Shown here in pieces: positions 37,108 to 45,929 of a stretch of DNA of 64,000 nucleotides. The DNA lies in assembly GCA_902630945.1 (NCBI GenBank), contig CACOWV010000002.1, forward strand, positions 1-64,000. Direction: 5' to 3'. A model generated the notes under the pieces. It saw only the letters and a program-made list of their open reading frames with translations. It was not told the origin of the DNA and made no database searches. The translations under genes were made by a program, and so were the position numbers. The number at the start of each line of letters is the position of its first letter. The first letter of the stretch is position 1. The stretch is from an uncultured Pelagibacteraceae bacterium. Lineage in GTDB: Bacteria; Pseudomonadota; Alphaproteobacteria; Pelagibacterales; Pelagibacteraceae.

Positions 37108-37346
37108 AAATTTCTGCAATAATAACTCTTAAGAAAGATGTATTAGATCCGCAAGGAAAAGTTATTCATCAAGCTTTGGATGGAATGGGTTTCAATAATG
37201 TTAGTGAAGTTAGACAAGGTAAGTATTTTGAAATAGAAGTAAAAGAAAATGATCCAAAAAAAGCAAAAGAAGTTGTTGAAAGTATGTGTTCTAAACTTTT
37301 GGCTAATTTAGTAATAGAAAATTACAAAATTATTGAGACACAATAA
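37104..37346 (+). CDS. purS: FGAM synthase subunit PurS
   Basis: An 80-residue PurS, the small subunit that bridges PurQ and PurL in the three-part phosphoribosylformylglycinamidine synthase. Sequence features are KKDVLDPQGKVIHQALDGMGF and VRQGKYFEIEV. Its presence next to purQ and a 730-residue purL confirms the Bacillus/alphaproteobacterial type and not the single large PurL of enterobacteria. Confidence 0.95.
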   Translation: MKISAIITLKKDVLDPQGKVIHQALDGMGFNNVSEVRQGKYFEIEVKENDPKKAKEVVESMCSKLLANLVIENYKIIETQ

Positions 37347-37349
37347 TTA

Positions 37350-38033
37350 ATGAAATCATCTGTAATAACCTTTCCTGGTTCAAATTGCGATCGAGACATG
37401 GATGTTGCATTAAAAAAATTTGGATTTAAAAATAAGATGATTTGGCATAACGATAACGAGCTTCCAAAAAGTGACTTAGTTGTTTTACCGGGAGGTTTTT
37501 CATATGGAGATTATTTAAGATGTGGAAGTATGGCTTCAAAATCGAAAATTATGCAATCTGTTATCAATTTTGCAAAATCTGGCGGTCTTGTGATGGGGAT
37601 ATGCAATGGTTTTCAAATTTTAGTTGAAACAGGTTTGGTGCCAGGAGCATTACTAAGAAATAGATACTTAGAATTTATTTGTAAGAATGTTTTTGTTAAA
37701 TTAAATAATAAAGATAATTCTTATTTTAAAAATCTTGATAAAAATATTTTTGAATTTCACATAGCTCATAATGAGGGAAATTATTTTTGTACAAAAGATC
37801 AACTAAAAGAAATAGAGGATAACGACCAAATAGCAATCTTCTATTGCAATGATAATGGTCAAATAAATGATAAATTTAACCCTAATGGATCTATAAAAAA
37901 TATTGCTGGAATATTTAATAAAGAAAAAAATGTATTGGGAATGATGCCACACCCTGAAAGAATGATTGATCAAAGTTTATCAGGTGAAGATGGCTCATTA
38001 TTTTTTAAAAACTTAATTAATAATATCAAATAA
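37350..38033 (+). CDS. purQ: FGAM synthase glutaminase subunit PurQ
   Basis: A 227-residue class I glutamine amidotransferase that supplies ammonia to PurL. The nucleophile Cys is in VMGICNGFQIL (about residue 86), preceded by VVLPGGFSYGDYLR. The catalytic His-x-Glu is in MMPHPERMID near residue 205. It starts 3 bp after purS and overlaps purL by one base. Confidence 0.96.
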   Translation: MKSSVITFPGSNCDRDMDVALKKFGFKNKMIWHNDNELPKSDLVVLPGGFSYGDYLRCGSMASKSKIMQSVINFAKSGGLVMGICNGFQILVETGLVPGALLRNRYLEFICKNVFVKLNNKDNSYFKNLDKNIFEFHIAHNEGNYFCTKDQLKEIEDNDQIAIFYCNDNGQINDKFNPNGSIKNIAGIFNKEKNVLGMMPHPERMIDQSLSGEDGSLFFKNLINNIK

Positions 38034-40225
38034 TGCTAGTAAATGAAAAAGTAGCTCTTGAGCATGGTCTTAAGTCTGAAGAATATAAAAAAATATGTGA
38101 TTTGTTAAAAAGAACACCAAATATCACAGAATTAGGAATATTTTCAGCAATGTGGAATGAACATTGCTCTTATAAATCTTCGAGATTACATTTAAAAAAA
38201 TTACCCACAAAAGGAAAAAAGGTTATTCAAGGTCCGGGAGAAAATGCTGGAGTAATTGACATTGAAGATGGTGATGCAATTGTTTTTAAAATTGAAAGTC
38301 ATAACCATCCTTCTTTTATTGAGCCATATCAAGGAGCAGCAACCGGTGTTGGTGGAATTATGCGAGATGTTTTTACAATGGGTGCAAGACCTATTGCAAA
38401 TTTAAACTCTATACACTTTGGGTCTCCACAACATAAAAAAACTAAAAATTTATTAAGAGGAGTTGTGCATGGAATTGGTGGTTATGGAAATTGTATGGGC
38501 GTGCCAACAATAGCTGGGCAAACCTCATTTGATAGCTCATATAATGGAAATATATTAGTAAATGCTATGACTCTAGGTCTTGCAAAAAAAAATAAAATTT
38601 TTTACTCCAAAGCTGCTGGTTTAAATAAACCTGTCATTTATGTTGGATCTAAAACAGGCAGAGATGGTATTCATGGCGCTAGTATGGCGTCCGCAAGCTT
38701 TGACGATAAGATTGAAGAAAAAAAACCTACGGTTCAAGTTGGTGATCCTTTTACAGAAAAACTTTTACTTGAAGCTTGTCTAGAATTAATGTCAGGAGAT
38801 TCTATTATTGCAATTCAGGATATGGGAGCGGCTGGACTTACCTCATCTAGTATTGAAATGGCATCCAAAGGAAATTTGGGAATAGAAATTAATTTAAACA
38901 AAGTTCCGTGTAGAGAGGCTAAAATGACTCCTTATGAAATTATGCTTTCTGAAAGTCAAGAGAGAATGTTAATAATTTTAGAGAATGGCAAAGAGGAATT
39001 AGCAAAAAAAATTTTCGATAAATGGAATTTAGATTTTGCAATAATTGGAAGAACAACAAATACAAAAAACATTGAATTATTTTTTGATGATAAACAGGTG
39101 GCTAACATACCAATTAATACATTGGTTGAGAATTCACCGATGTACGATAGAAAATGGAAAAAGGCAAAATTACCAAAAAAAAATAAAATAAAAAATGATG
39201 TTTTCAATAATCTTAAAATAAAAGATGTTTTAAAAAAGATTTTATCAAACCATAATGTTTGTAGTAAAGAATGGATTTGGCAACAATACGATCATACTGT
39301 AATGGGTGATACAATACAAAAACCTGGTGGTGACTCAGGTGTGGTCAGGGTTCATGGAACAAAAAAAGCTATAGCTGCTTCAGTTGACTCATCGGCTGTC
39401 TATTGTTGGGCTCATCCTTTAACTGGGGGAAAACAAGTGGTAGCTGAAAGTTGGAGAAATTTAATTTCCGTGGGGGCAATCCCTGTGGCAATTACAAATT
39501 GCTTAAACTTTGGAAGTCCTGAAAACGAGGATAACATGGGGGAATTTGTTGAATGTGTTCAGGGAATAGGTGAAGCAAGTAAATACTTGGATTTTCCAGT
39601 AGTTTCAGGAAACGTTTCTTTTTACAATCAAACTAAAGAAGTTGGGATAAAACCAACTCCATCAATTGGCGGGGTTGGATTAATTAAAGATTATAAAAAA
39701 ATGGTTACTATGAATTTTAAGGAAATAAATAATTTAGTTTTAGTTATTGGTAAAACTGAAGGTCATATTGATCAAAGTCTATTTGCAAGAGCAATTTTAA
39801 ATGAAAAAAATGGCCCTCCTCCTGAGGTAAATCTTTTTAATGAAAAAAATAATGGTCAATCATTACTTAATTTAATTGATAAAAATTTTATTAAAAGTGC
39901 TCATGATATCTCATTGGGAGGCTTAATTACAGCAGTGAGCAAAATGTGTATAATGGGAAATAAAGGAATTCAATTTAAAAAAACAAAAAATTTGATAAAT
40001 AAAATAGAATATTTTTTTTCAGAAGATCAGGGAAGATATTTAATCGAAATAAATTCTAAAGATTTAGCAAATGTGAGTAAAATTTTAGATAAAAATTCAG
40101 TCTATCATGAAGAATTAGGAATAATAATTGATGGAGAAATGATTATTGATGATAAGACAAAAGTTACAATTGACGAATTAAAATCATATTATACAAACGC
40201 CCTAAAAGAATATATGAGTACATAA
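38033..40225 (+). CDS. purL: FGAM synthase large subunit PurL
   Basis: A 730-residue small-type PurL. Motifs include MWNEHCSYKSS near residue 40, FKIESHNHPSFIEPYQGAATGVGGI (about 84-108), the ATP-site stretch IQDMGAAGLTSSSIEMASKG, and in the second half VSGNVSFYNQT and HDISLGGLITAVSKM. It converts FGAR, ATP and PurQ-derived ammonia to FGAM. The bolA start overlaps its stop by one base. Confidence 0.97.
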   Translation: MLVNEKVALEHGLKSEEYKKICDLLKRTPNITELGIFSAMWNEHCSYKSSRLHLKKLPTKGKKVIQGPGENAGVIDIEDGDAIVFKIESHNHPSFIEPYQGAATGVGGIMRDVFTMGARPIANLNSIHFGSPQHKKTKNLLRGVVHGIGGYGNCMGVPTIAGQTSFDSSYNGNILVNAMTLGLAKKNKIFYSKAAGLNKPVIYVGSKTGRDGIHGASMASASFDDKIEEKKPTVQVGDPFTEKLLLEACLELMSGDSIIAIQDMGAAGLTSSSIEMASKGNLGIEINLNKVPCREAKMTPYEIMLSESQERMLIILENGKEELAKKIFDKWNLDFAIIGRTTNTKNIELFFDDKQVANIPINTLVENSPMYDRKWKKAKLPKKNKIKNDVFNNLKIKDVLKKILSNHNVCSKEWIWQQYDHTVMGDTIQKPGGDSGVVRVHGTKKAIAASVDSSAVYCWAHPLTGGKQVVAESWRNLISVGAIPVAITNCLNFGSPENEDNMGEFVECVQGIGEASKYLDFPVVSGNVSFYNQTKEVGIKPTPSIGGVGLIKDYKKMVTMNFKEINNLVLVIGKTEGHIDQSLFARAILNEKNGPPPEVNLFNEKNNGQSLLNLIDKNFIKSAHDISLGGLITAVSKMCIMGNKGIQFKKTKNLINKIEYFFSEDQGRYLIEINSKDLANVSKILDKNSVYHEELGIIIDGEMIIDDKTKVTIDELKSYYTNALKEYMST

Positions 40226-40455
40226 TGGCAATGGATTTAAAAGAAATTGAAAAGTATATAAAAGAGGCAATGCCTGATGCTATAATTGAAATTCAAGATT
40301 TGGCTGGCGACGGAGATCACTATTCTGCTACTATTATATCTTCTCAATTCAAAGGAAAAAGCAAAATTGAACAACATAAAATGGTATATAACTCTTTAAA
40401 AGGAAAAATGGGGAATGAACTTCATGCTTTAGCAATTAAAACAAAGGAAGAATAA
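40225..40455 (+). CDS. bolA: BolA family protein
   Basis: A 76-residue BolA with a class II KH-like fold. It has IEKYIKEAMPDAIIEIQDLAGDGDHYSATIIS followed by SKIEQHKMVYNSLKGKMGNELHALAIKT, including the conserved His (in EQHKMVY) used for cluster binding. BolA proteins partner CGFS glutaredoxins in [2Fe-2S] handling; such a glutaredoxin is the next gene, with overlapping stop and start. The tight purL-bolA-glutaredoxin chain suggests co-expression. Confidence 0.93.
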   Translation: MAMDLKEIEKYIKEAMPDAIIEIQDLAGDGDHYSATIISSQFKGKSKIEQHKMVYNSLKGKMGNELHALAIKTKEE

Positions 40456-40787
40456 TGGATGATCAAACAAAAAATTTAATTCAAGAACATATTGATAATA
40501 ATGAAGTCTGTCTATTTATGAAAGGAACACCAGATGCTCCTCAATGTGGATTTTCAATGGCTGTTTCTAATATGTTAAAGATATTAGAAGTAAACTATAA
40601 AGGAATTAATGTTTTAGAAAATCAATCTCTTAGAGAAGGAATAAAAGTTTTCAGTGATTGGCCAACTATTCCCCAACTTTATGTCAAAAAAGAATTTGTT
40701 GGTGGTTGCGATATAGTTAAAGAAATGTATGAAAACGGTGAACTGAAAAAAATTTTTGAGGATAAGGGAATTAATTATAAAAAATAA
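40455..40787 (+). CDS. grxD: Monothiol glutaredoxin, Grx4/GrxD type
   Basis: A 110-residue CGFS glutaredoxin. The active site is PQCGFSMAVSNML (about residues 28-40), with the glutathione-binding WPTIPQLYVKKEFVGGCDIVKEM downstream. CGFS proteins bind [2Fe-2S] clusters with glutathione and deliver them, often with BolA, encoded just upstream. The gene ends 2 bp from the convergent rpsD stop. Confidence 0.95.
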   Translation: MDDQTKNLIQEHIDNNEVCLFMKGTPDAPQCGFSMAVSNMLKILEVNYKGINVLENQSLREGIKVFSDWPTIPQLYVKKEFVGGCDIVKEMYENGELKKIFEDKGINYKK

Positions 40788-40789
40788 TT

Positions 40790-41407
40790 TTATCTAGAAT
40801 AATATTCAATCACCAAGTTTGGCTCCATTACAATCGGATAAGGAACTTCTTCAAATTTTGGAATTCTAACAAATTTAAATTTTTTATTTTTTTCATCCAT
40901 TTGTATATACTCTGGAGTCTCTCTCTCTTTATTAGCTAGAGCAATATCAATTATAGCCAATTGTTTTGACTTATCTCTTATTTCGATTGTATCCTCTTCT
41001 CTTACTAAATAACTTGCAATATTAACTTTTTTTCCATTAACTTTAACATGTCCATGATTAATCAATTGTCTTGCAGAAAAAATTGTTGTTGCAAACTTAG
41101 CTCTATAAATTACAGCATCTAATCTTCTTTCAAGTAAACCTATTAAATTTTCACTTGTATCTCCTTTAAGCATACTTGCTTTTTTATAAATATTTCTAAA
41201 CTGTCTTTCATTTATATTGCCGTAATAAGCCTTTAATTTTTGTTTAGCTTGTAACTGAATTCCGTAATCAGAAGGCTTAGAGGTTTTAGTTTGACCGTGT
41301 TGACCTGGTCCGTAAGCTCTTGTATTAAATGGGCTTTTAGGTCTACCCCAGAGATTTACTTTTAATCTTCTATCTACTTTATGTTTAGAGTTTAATCTTT
41401 TTGTCAT
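40790..41407 (-). CDS. rpsD: 30S ribosomal protein S4
   Basis: A 205-residue S4. It has the RNA-binding S4 domain [45 protein letters not shown] (about residues 90-135). The alphaproteobacterial N-terminus [21 protein letters not shown] lacks zinc-binding cysteines (C-minus form). It is a standalone gene, outside the usual alpha operon, as in many alphaproteobacteria. It is convergent with the glutaredoxin gene. Confidence 0.96.
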   Translation of the reverse strand: MTKRLNSKHKVDRRLKVNLWGRPKSPFNTRAYGPGQHGQTKTSKPSDYGIQLQAKQKLKAYYGNINERQFRNIYKKASMLKGDTSENLIGLLERRLDAVIYRAKFATTIFSARQLINHGHVKVNGKKVNIASYLVREEDTIEIRDKSKQLAIIDIALANKERETPEYIQMDEKNKKFKFVRIPKFEEVPYPIVMEPNLVIEYYSR

Positions 41408-41434
41408 TAATAGAGGGTCTTATAAACTTACTCA

Positions 41435-42160
41435 TTATTTTGTCAATCGACGTTTTTTACCTAAACTTGCAAATACACCTGATAATATACGAGTTTCTTT
41501 ATCAGATAGCTCCATTTTATAAAATATATTTCTTAAGTTCTCTAGCATTTTTCGTCTTTTTTCTTTAGGTCTAAAGAAGTTTATTTCATCTAAATTTTTA
41601 ATACAAAGATTTAACATTAACTGTATTTCTTTTTTGCTAGCTGATTTTATCTTTTTTGATTTTTTAAAAGGAGTATTTTTAAGCTTAATAATATTAGATA
41701 CGTATTGAGCAATAATGATCAAACTATGAGATAAATTCAAAGATTTGAAATCAGGATTAGTAGGTATTTGCAAAGTATAATTAGCATAACTGATCTCATA
41801 GTTTGACAAACCTGAAGCCTCTGAACCAAACAAAAAACCAATATTTTTTTTGAAATTAATTTTTTTTAAATCATCTAGGTTAATGTGTTTGACATTTTTA
41901 TTTCTAAATCTTGCAGAAGTAGCAATAACTATATCAATTTTGCTTATTGCATCTTCCAAATTATCATAGTTTTTGCTTTGTTTGATAACATCTTTTGCTC
42001 CAACTGATGTGGCTAGGATTTTATCATTAGGGAAAATAGGTTTTGGATTTATTAAAACTAATTTTTTAAAATTAAAGTTTTTAATCGCTCTAGCACAGGC
42101 ACCTATATTTTCTGATAATTGAGGTTTATGTAAAATAAATGAGATGTTGCTTTTACTCAT
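41435..42160 (-). CDS. trmJ: tRNA (Cm32/Um32) methyltransferase TrmJ-like
   Basis: A 241-residue SPOUT methyltransferase. It has SENIGACARAIKNFNFKKLVLINP (about residues 15-38), GFLFGSEASGLSNYEI (motif 2) and LNLSHSLIIIAQYV (motif 3), plus a C-terminal helical extension typical of TrmJ. It differs from the RlmB-like paralogue at 16631, which has an N-terminal L30e-like domain. It is expected to 2'-O-methylate position 32 of several tRNAs. It is adjacent to cimA with no gap, in a leftward operon. Confidence 0.85.
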   Translation of the reverse strand: MSKSNISFILHKPQLSENIGACARAIKNFNFKKLVLINPKPIFPNDKILATSVGAKDVIKQSKNYDNLEDAISKIDIVIATSARFRNKNVKHINLDDLKKINFKKNIGFLFGSEASGLSNYEISYANYTLQIPTNPDFKSLNLSHSLIIIAQYVSNIIKLKNTPFKKSKKIKSASKKEIQLMLNLCIKNLDEINFFRPKEKRRKMLENLRNIFYKMELSDKETRILSGVFASLGKKRRLTK

Positions 42161-43762
42161 TTATTTACTAGCAGGAGCATTATCTTTAAATAATTTATAA
42201 TCCAAACTATCTATTAATGCTTTAAATGAAGCATCGATAATGTTTGTGGACACACCAATAGTAAACCAATTTTTTCCTTGTGAGTCTGTGCTTTCAATTG
42301 ATACTCTTGTTACCGCCTCTGTTCCTGTATTTAAGATTCTAACTTTATAATCCACTAGTTTTAAATCTTTTAGGTATTTTGAGTATTTTGCAAGCCTATC
42401 AACATTTTGTCTTATAGCATTATCTAAAGCATTTACTGGACCGTTACCTTCTCCCTCACACATAATTTTTTCTCCATCTACTTCCAATTGAGCTTTTGCA
42501 GAAGAAACTATTTCACCAGATTTATTTTTTTTCACTGAAACGTCATATTCATTAATTGAAATATATCTTGGTATTTCTCCAATAATTCTTCTAGCTAATA
42601 ATTCAAATGATGCATCAGCTCCATCATAACTATAACCAATAAACTCTCTATCTTTTACTTCATCCAATAATTTTTTAATTTTTGGATCGTTTTCTTGAAT
42701 ATCAATTTTAATACTTTTCAATCTTGAAATTATATTGGATTTTCCTGATTGATCAGAGACAACAATATTTCTTGCATTACCAACTGCCTCTGGATTGATA
42801 TGTTCATATGTTTTTGGATCCTTTTGCACAGCAGATACATGCAATCCCCCTTTGTGCGAAAAAGCTGCAGCACCAACATAGGGTAAATGTTTGTTAGGTT
42901 TTCTATTTAAAATTTCATCTAAAAGTCTTGAGCAATCAGTCAGATTTTTTATATTTTCTGATTTTATTCCGATTTCAAATTTAGATGAAAAATCTTTTTT
43001 TAAAAAAAAAGTTGGTATCAATGACATCAAATTTGCATTTCCACATCTTTCACCTAATCCATTAATTGTACCTTGAATTTGTCGAACACCAGACAACACT
43101 GCTGCTAATGAATTAGCAACTGCATTTCCAGTATCATTATGAGCATGAATTCCTAAGTTTTTTCCTGGTATTACCTTTGTAACTTCTTCTACTATTTGTG
43201 TAACTTCATGTGGAAGTGTGCCACCATTTGTGTCACACAGTATGACCCACCTAGCACCTTGATCATAAGCCGCTTTGATACAAGAAAGAGCATATTTTGA
43301 ATTTGCTTTATAACCATCAAAAAAATGTTCTGCATCAAACATAAATTCTTTTTTTGCTTTTACAAAATGTTTTGTACTTTCAGTAATATTTTCTAAATTT
43401 TCTTCATTTTTTATTCCTAGTGCTACATCAACATGAAAATCCCATGACTTACCTACTAAACATACAGCTGAAGTATTTGAGTTCATAATTGCTGATAAAC
43501 CAGTATCATTTTCTGCACTTCGTCCTGATCTCTTCGTCATACCAAAAGATGTTAGTTTGGAATTTTTAAAATCATGTTTCTTTTGAAAAAATTCTGTATC
43601 AGTTAGATTAGCTCCAGGCCACCCTGCCTCAATATAATCTACACCAAGATTGTCCAAAGCTAAGGCAATTTTTTCTTTATCTTCTATAGAAAAGTCAACA
43701 CCTTGTGTTTGAGCTCCATCTCTAAGAGTTGTATCAAAAATGTATAATCTTTCTTTGCTCAT
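42161..43762 (-). CDS. cimA: Citramalate synthase
   Basis: A 533-residue DRE-TIM metallolyase with a C-terminal LeuA-type dimer regulatory domain. The N-terminus has FDTTLRDGAQTQGVDFSIEDK (about residues 8-28). HAHNDTGNAVANSLAAV and QGTINGLGERCGNANL complete the metal site. Length and these variants of the LeuA motif fit (R)-citramalate synthase, which condenses pyruvate with acetyl-CoA to start isoleucine synthesis without threonine deaminase. It overlaps cysS by 4 bp, so expression of the two is coupled. Confidence 0.88.
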   Translation of the reverse strand: MSKERLYIFDTTLRDGAQTQGVDFSIEDKEKIALALDNLGVDYIEAGWPGANLTDTEFFQKKHDFKNSKLTSFGMTKRSGRSAENDTGLSAIMNSNTSAVCLVGKSWDFHVDVALGIKNEENLENITESTKHFVKAKKEFMFDAEHFFDGYKANSKYALSCIKAAYDQGARWVILCDTNGGTLPHEVTQIVEEVTKVIPGKNLGIHAHNDTGNAVANSLAAVLSGVRQIQGTINGLGERCGNANLMSLIPTFFLKKDFSSKFEIGIKSENIKNLTDCSRLLDEILNRKPNKHLPYVGAAAFSHKGGLHVSAVQKDPKTYEHINPEAVGNARNIVVSDQSGKSNIISRLKSIKIDIQENDPKIKKLLDEVKDREFIGYSYDGADASFELLARRIIGEIPRYISINEYDVSVKKNKSGEIVSSAKAQLEVDGEKIMCEGEGNGPVNALDNAIRQNVDRLAKYSKYLKDLKLVDYKVRILNTGTEAVTRVSIESTDSQGKNWFTIGVSTNIIDASFKALIDSLDYKLFKDNAPASK

Positions 43763-45102
43763 TTAAATTTCCAAATTGTTTTACCATCTTTATCTTCGAT
43801 TAAAACACCTTTGTCCAAAAGCTCATCTCTTATTCTATCAGCTTCTTTATAATTCTTATTTTCTCTCGCTTTATCTCTTAAACTTAGCATATTTTGAATT
43901 TCGGTATTAGTGATGGATGCTCTGTTTTTTTTAAACCCATTCCATTCTTCACTAGTTTCATTCATCAAACCAATAAATTTACATGCAGAAACAAATAAGT
44001 CTATATTCTCACCTTTATTAGCTTTTTCATATAATTTATGAAGATTTGCGATATATCCAGGTGTATTCAGGTCTTCATACAAAGGTTTTAAAATTTCATC
44101 AGAAACTTTTACAGATTTTAAATTTGGTGAATACACTCTATACCATTTATCTAAAGTACTTTCACAATCGCTCAATAGTTTATCGTTCCAATCTAATGGT
44201 TGTTTGTAATGTGCACTCATTAAAGCTAATCTTATTACCTGACCACTAATCTTATTTCTGAAATCTTTAATCTTTAAAATATTTCCTTGAGACTTAGCCA
44301 TTTTTTCATTGGACATTGTAATAAAAGCGTTATGGACCCAATAATTTGCAAAAACTTTGGTATCATTAGCGCATCTAGATTGAGCTATTTCATTTTCATG
44401 ATGAGGAAAAATTAAATCTATACCTCCACCATGGATATCAAATTCATTACCTAAGAATTTTTTTGACATTGCTGAACACTCTAAATGCCAACCTGGTCTG
44501 CCTTTACCCCAGGGTGAGTCCCAAGCTGGTTCATCATTATTTGATGGTTTCCACAATACAAAATCTTCAGAATTTTTTTTATTATCACTAATTTCTACTC
44601 TTGATCCAGCAACTAAATCTTCTAAATTTTTATTTGATAATTTTCCGTAGTCGGAAAATTTTTTCACCTCAAAATAAACATGTTTTTTATTTTCATATGC
44701 AAATCCTTTTTTAATCAATTCATTAATCATCTCTATCATTAGATCAATATGCTCAGTTGCTTTCGGCTGATGAGTGGGATTTTCGCAATTTAAAAACTCA
44801 CAATCTTTCAAAAAACTTGTGGTTACTTTTTCTGTGAGTTCTTTTGTTGAAATTTTTTGTTCCTGTGAAGATTTGATTATCTTATCATCGATATCTGTTA
44901 TATTTCTAACATAAGTTACTTTTGTAAAATTGTTCTTAAGTATTTTATACAGAATATCAAAAATTACTAATGGCCTTGCATTTCCTATATGTGGATCATC
45001 ATAAACCGTAGGTCCACAAACATACATCCCCACATTTGCTTTTTCTTTAGGAGTAAAAAGCTCTTTATTATTACTTAAATTATTTGTTAAAAAAATATCC
45101 AT
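43759..45102 (-). CDS. cysS: Cysteinyl-tRNA synthetase
   Basis: A 447-residue class I aminoacyl-tRNA synthetase. The HIGH motif is in YDDPHIGNARP (about residues 35-45), and the zinc ligands are in MYVCGPTVY, HLECSAM and HHENEIAQS. The KMSKS loop reads KMAKSQGN. It is somewhat shorter than E. coli CysS (461). The C-terminal anticodon-binding region ends KDGKTIWKFK. It precedes cimA with a 4-bp overlap. Confidence 0.96.
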   Translation of the reverse strand: MDIFLTNNLSNNKELFTPKEKANVGMYVCGPTVYDDPHIGNARPLVIFDILYKILKNNFTKVTYVRNITDIDDKIIKSSQEQKISTKELTEKVTTSFLKDCEFLNCENPTHQPKATEHIDLMIEMINELIKKGFAYENKKHVYFEVKKFSDYGKLSNKNLEDLVAGSRVEISDNKKNSEDFVLWKPSNNDEPAWDSPWGKGRPGWHLECSAMSKKFLGNEFDIHGGGIDLIFPHHENEIAQSRCANDTKVFANYWVHNAFITMSNEKMAKSQGNILKIKDFRNKISGQVIRLALMSAHYKQPLDWNDKLLSDCESTLDKWYRVYSPNLKSVKVSDEILKPLYEDLNTPGYIANLHKLYEKANKGENIDLFVSACKFIGLMNETSEEWNGFKKNRASITNTEIQNMLSLRDKARENKNYKEADRIRDELLDKGVLIEDKDGKTIWKFK

Positions 45103-45153
45103 ATCAATTGATTAAGAAATATACCTTATTTGATGATTTGTTAATCTAATTGA

Positions 45154-45891
45154 TTAACTAGGAATCTTGCAAACTGGAATTGGCTCCATTTTATGCAAGT
45201 TTTGATTTCTAATTTTTTCGTATTGTTCTCTGTGGGGTGAATTTGGGTTACCCATTGCATCTTCAAGCTCTGAGTATTTAAATCCTAATTGACCTTCATC
45301 TGTTCTTCCGTCGTCCCATAAACCGTCCGTAGGTGGAGCGTCAATAATTTCTTTTAAAATACCTAATTCTTTTCCTAATTCCCATACTTCGGTTTTGTTA
45401 CAATCCGCTATAGGAGATATATCAACACCGCCATCTCCATATTTTGTATAAAAACCTACTCCAAAATCCTCTACTTTATTGCCTGTTCCAACTACAATTC
45501 CTTTGTTTGCAGCTGCAACCTGATAAAGAGTAGTCATTCTGAGCCTGGCTCTTGAATTAGCAAAACCATGTTCGTTATCAAATTTATTTAGTGTGGTAGA
45601 AAATGTCTCAAAAAGTTTATCTAGACTTAAAGTATGAGCTTCAACATTTTTGAAATTTTTTACTAACCATTGTTGATGCTTTAAACTTAGGTCGTGTTGA
45701 TTTTCTTTTTGCTTTATAGGCATTGTTAACACAATAGTTTTTAAGCCAGTCATTGCACTCAATGTACTCGACACAGACGAATCTATGCCTCCAGAAATTC
45801 CAATCACTAATGATTGAGCTCTATTTGGCATTTTTTCAACATAGGACTTAATCCAATTTGATATGTATTTTACTTTTTCTGATGGGTTCAT
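45154..45891 (-). CDS. nadE: NH3-dependent NAD+ synthetase
   Basis: A 245-residue N-type ATP pyrophosphatase. It has PP-loop IGISGGIDSSVSS (about residues 29-41), RARLRMTTLYQVA, GTGNKVEDFGVGFYTKYGDGGVDISPIADCNKTEVWEL and APPTDGLWDDGRTDE. It completes NAD+ synthesis by amidating nicotinate adenine dinucleotide. No glutaminase (nitrilase) domain is fused, so free ammonia or an unlinked donor must be used. nadK is also encoded in this window. Confidence 0.94.
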   Translation of the reverse strand: MNPSEKVKYISNWIKSYVEKMPNRAQSLVIGISGGIDSSVSSTLSAMTGLKTIVLTMPIKQKENQHDLSLKHQQWLVKNFKNVEAHTLSLDKLFETFSTTLNKFDNEHGFANSRARLRMTTLYQVAAANKGIVVGTGNKVEDFGVGFYTKYGDGGVDISPIADCNKTEVWELGKELGILKEIIDAPPTDGLWDDGRTDEGQLGFKYSELEDAMGNPNSPHREQYEKIRNQNLHKMEPIPVCKIPS

Positions 45892-45929
45892 AATACTTAC
45901 TTAACAATCTATATCTTTATAGCAATAGT

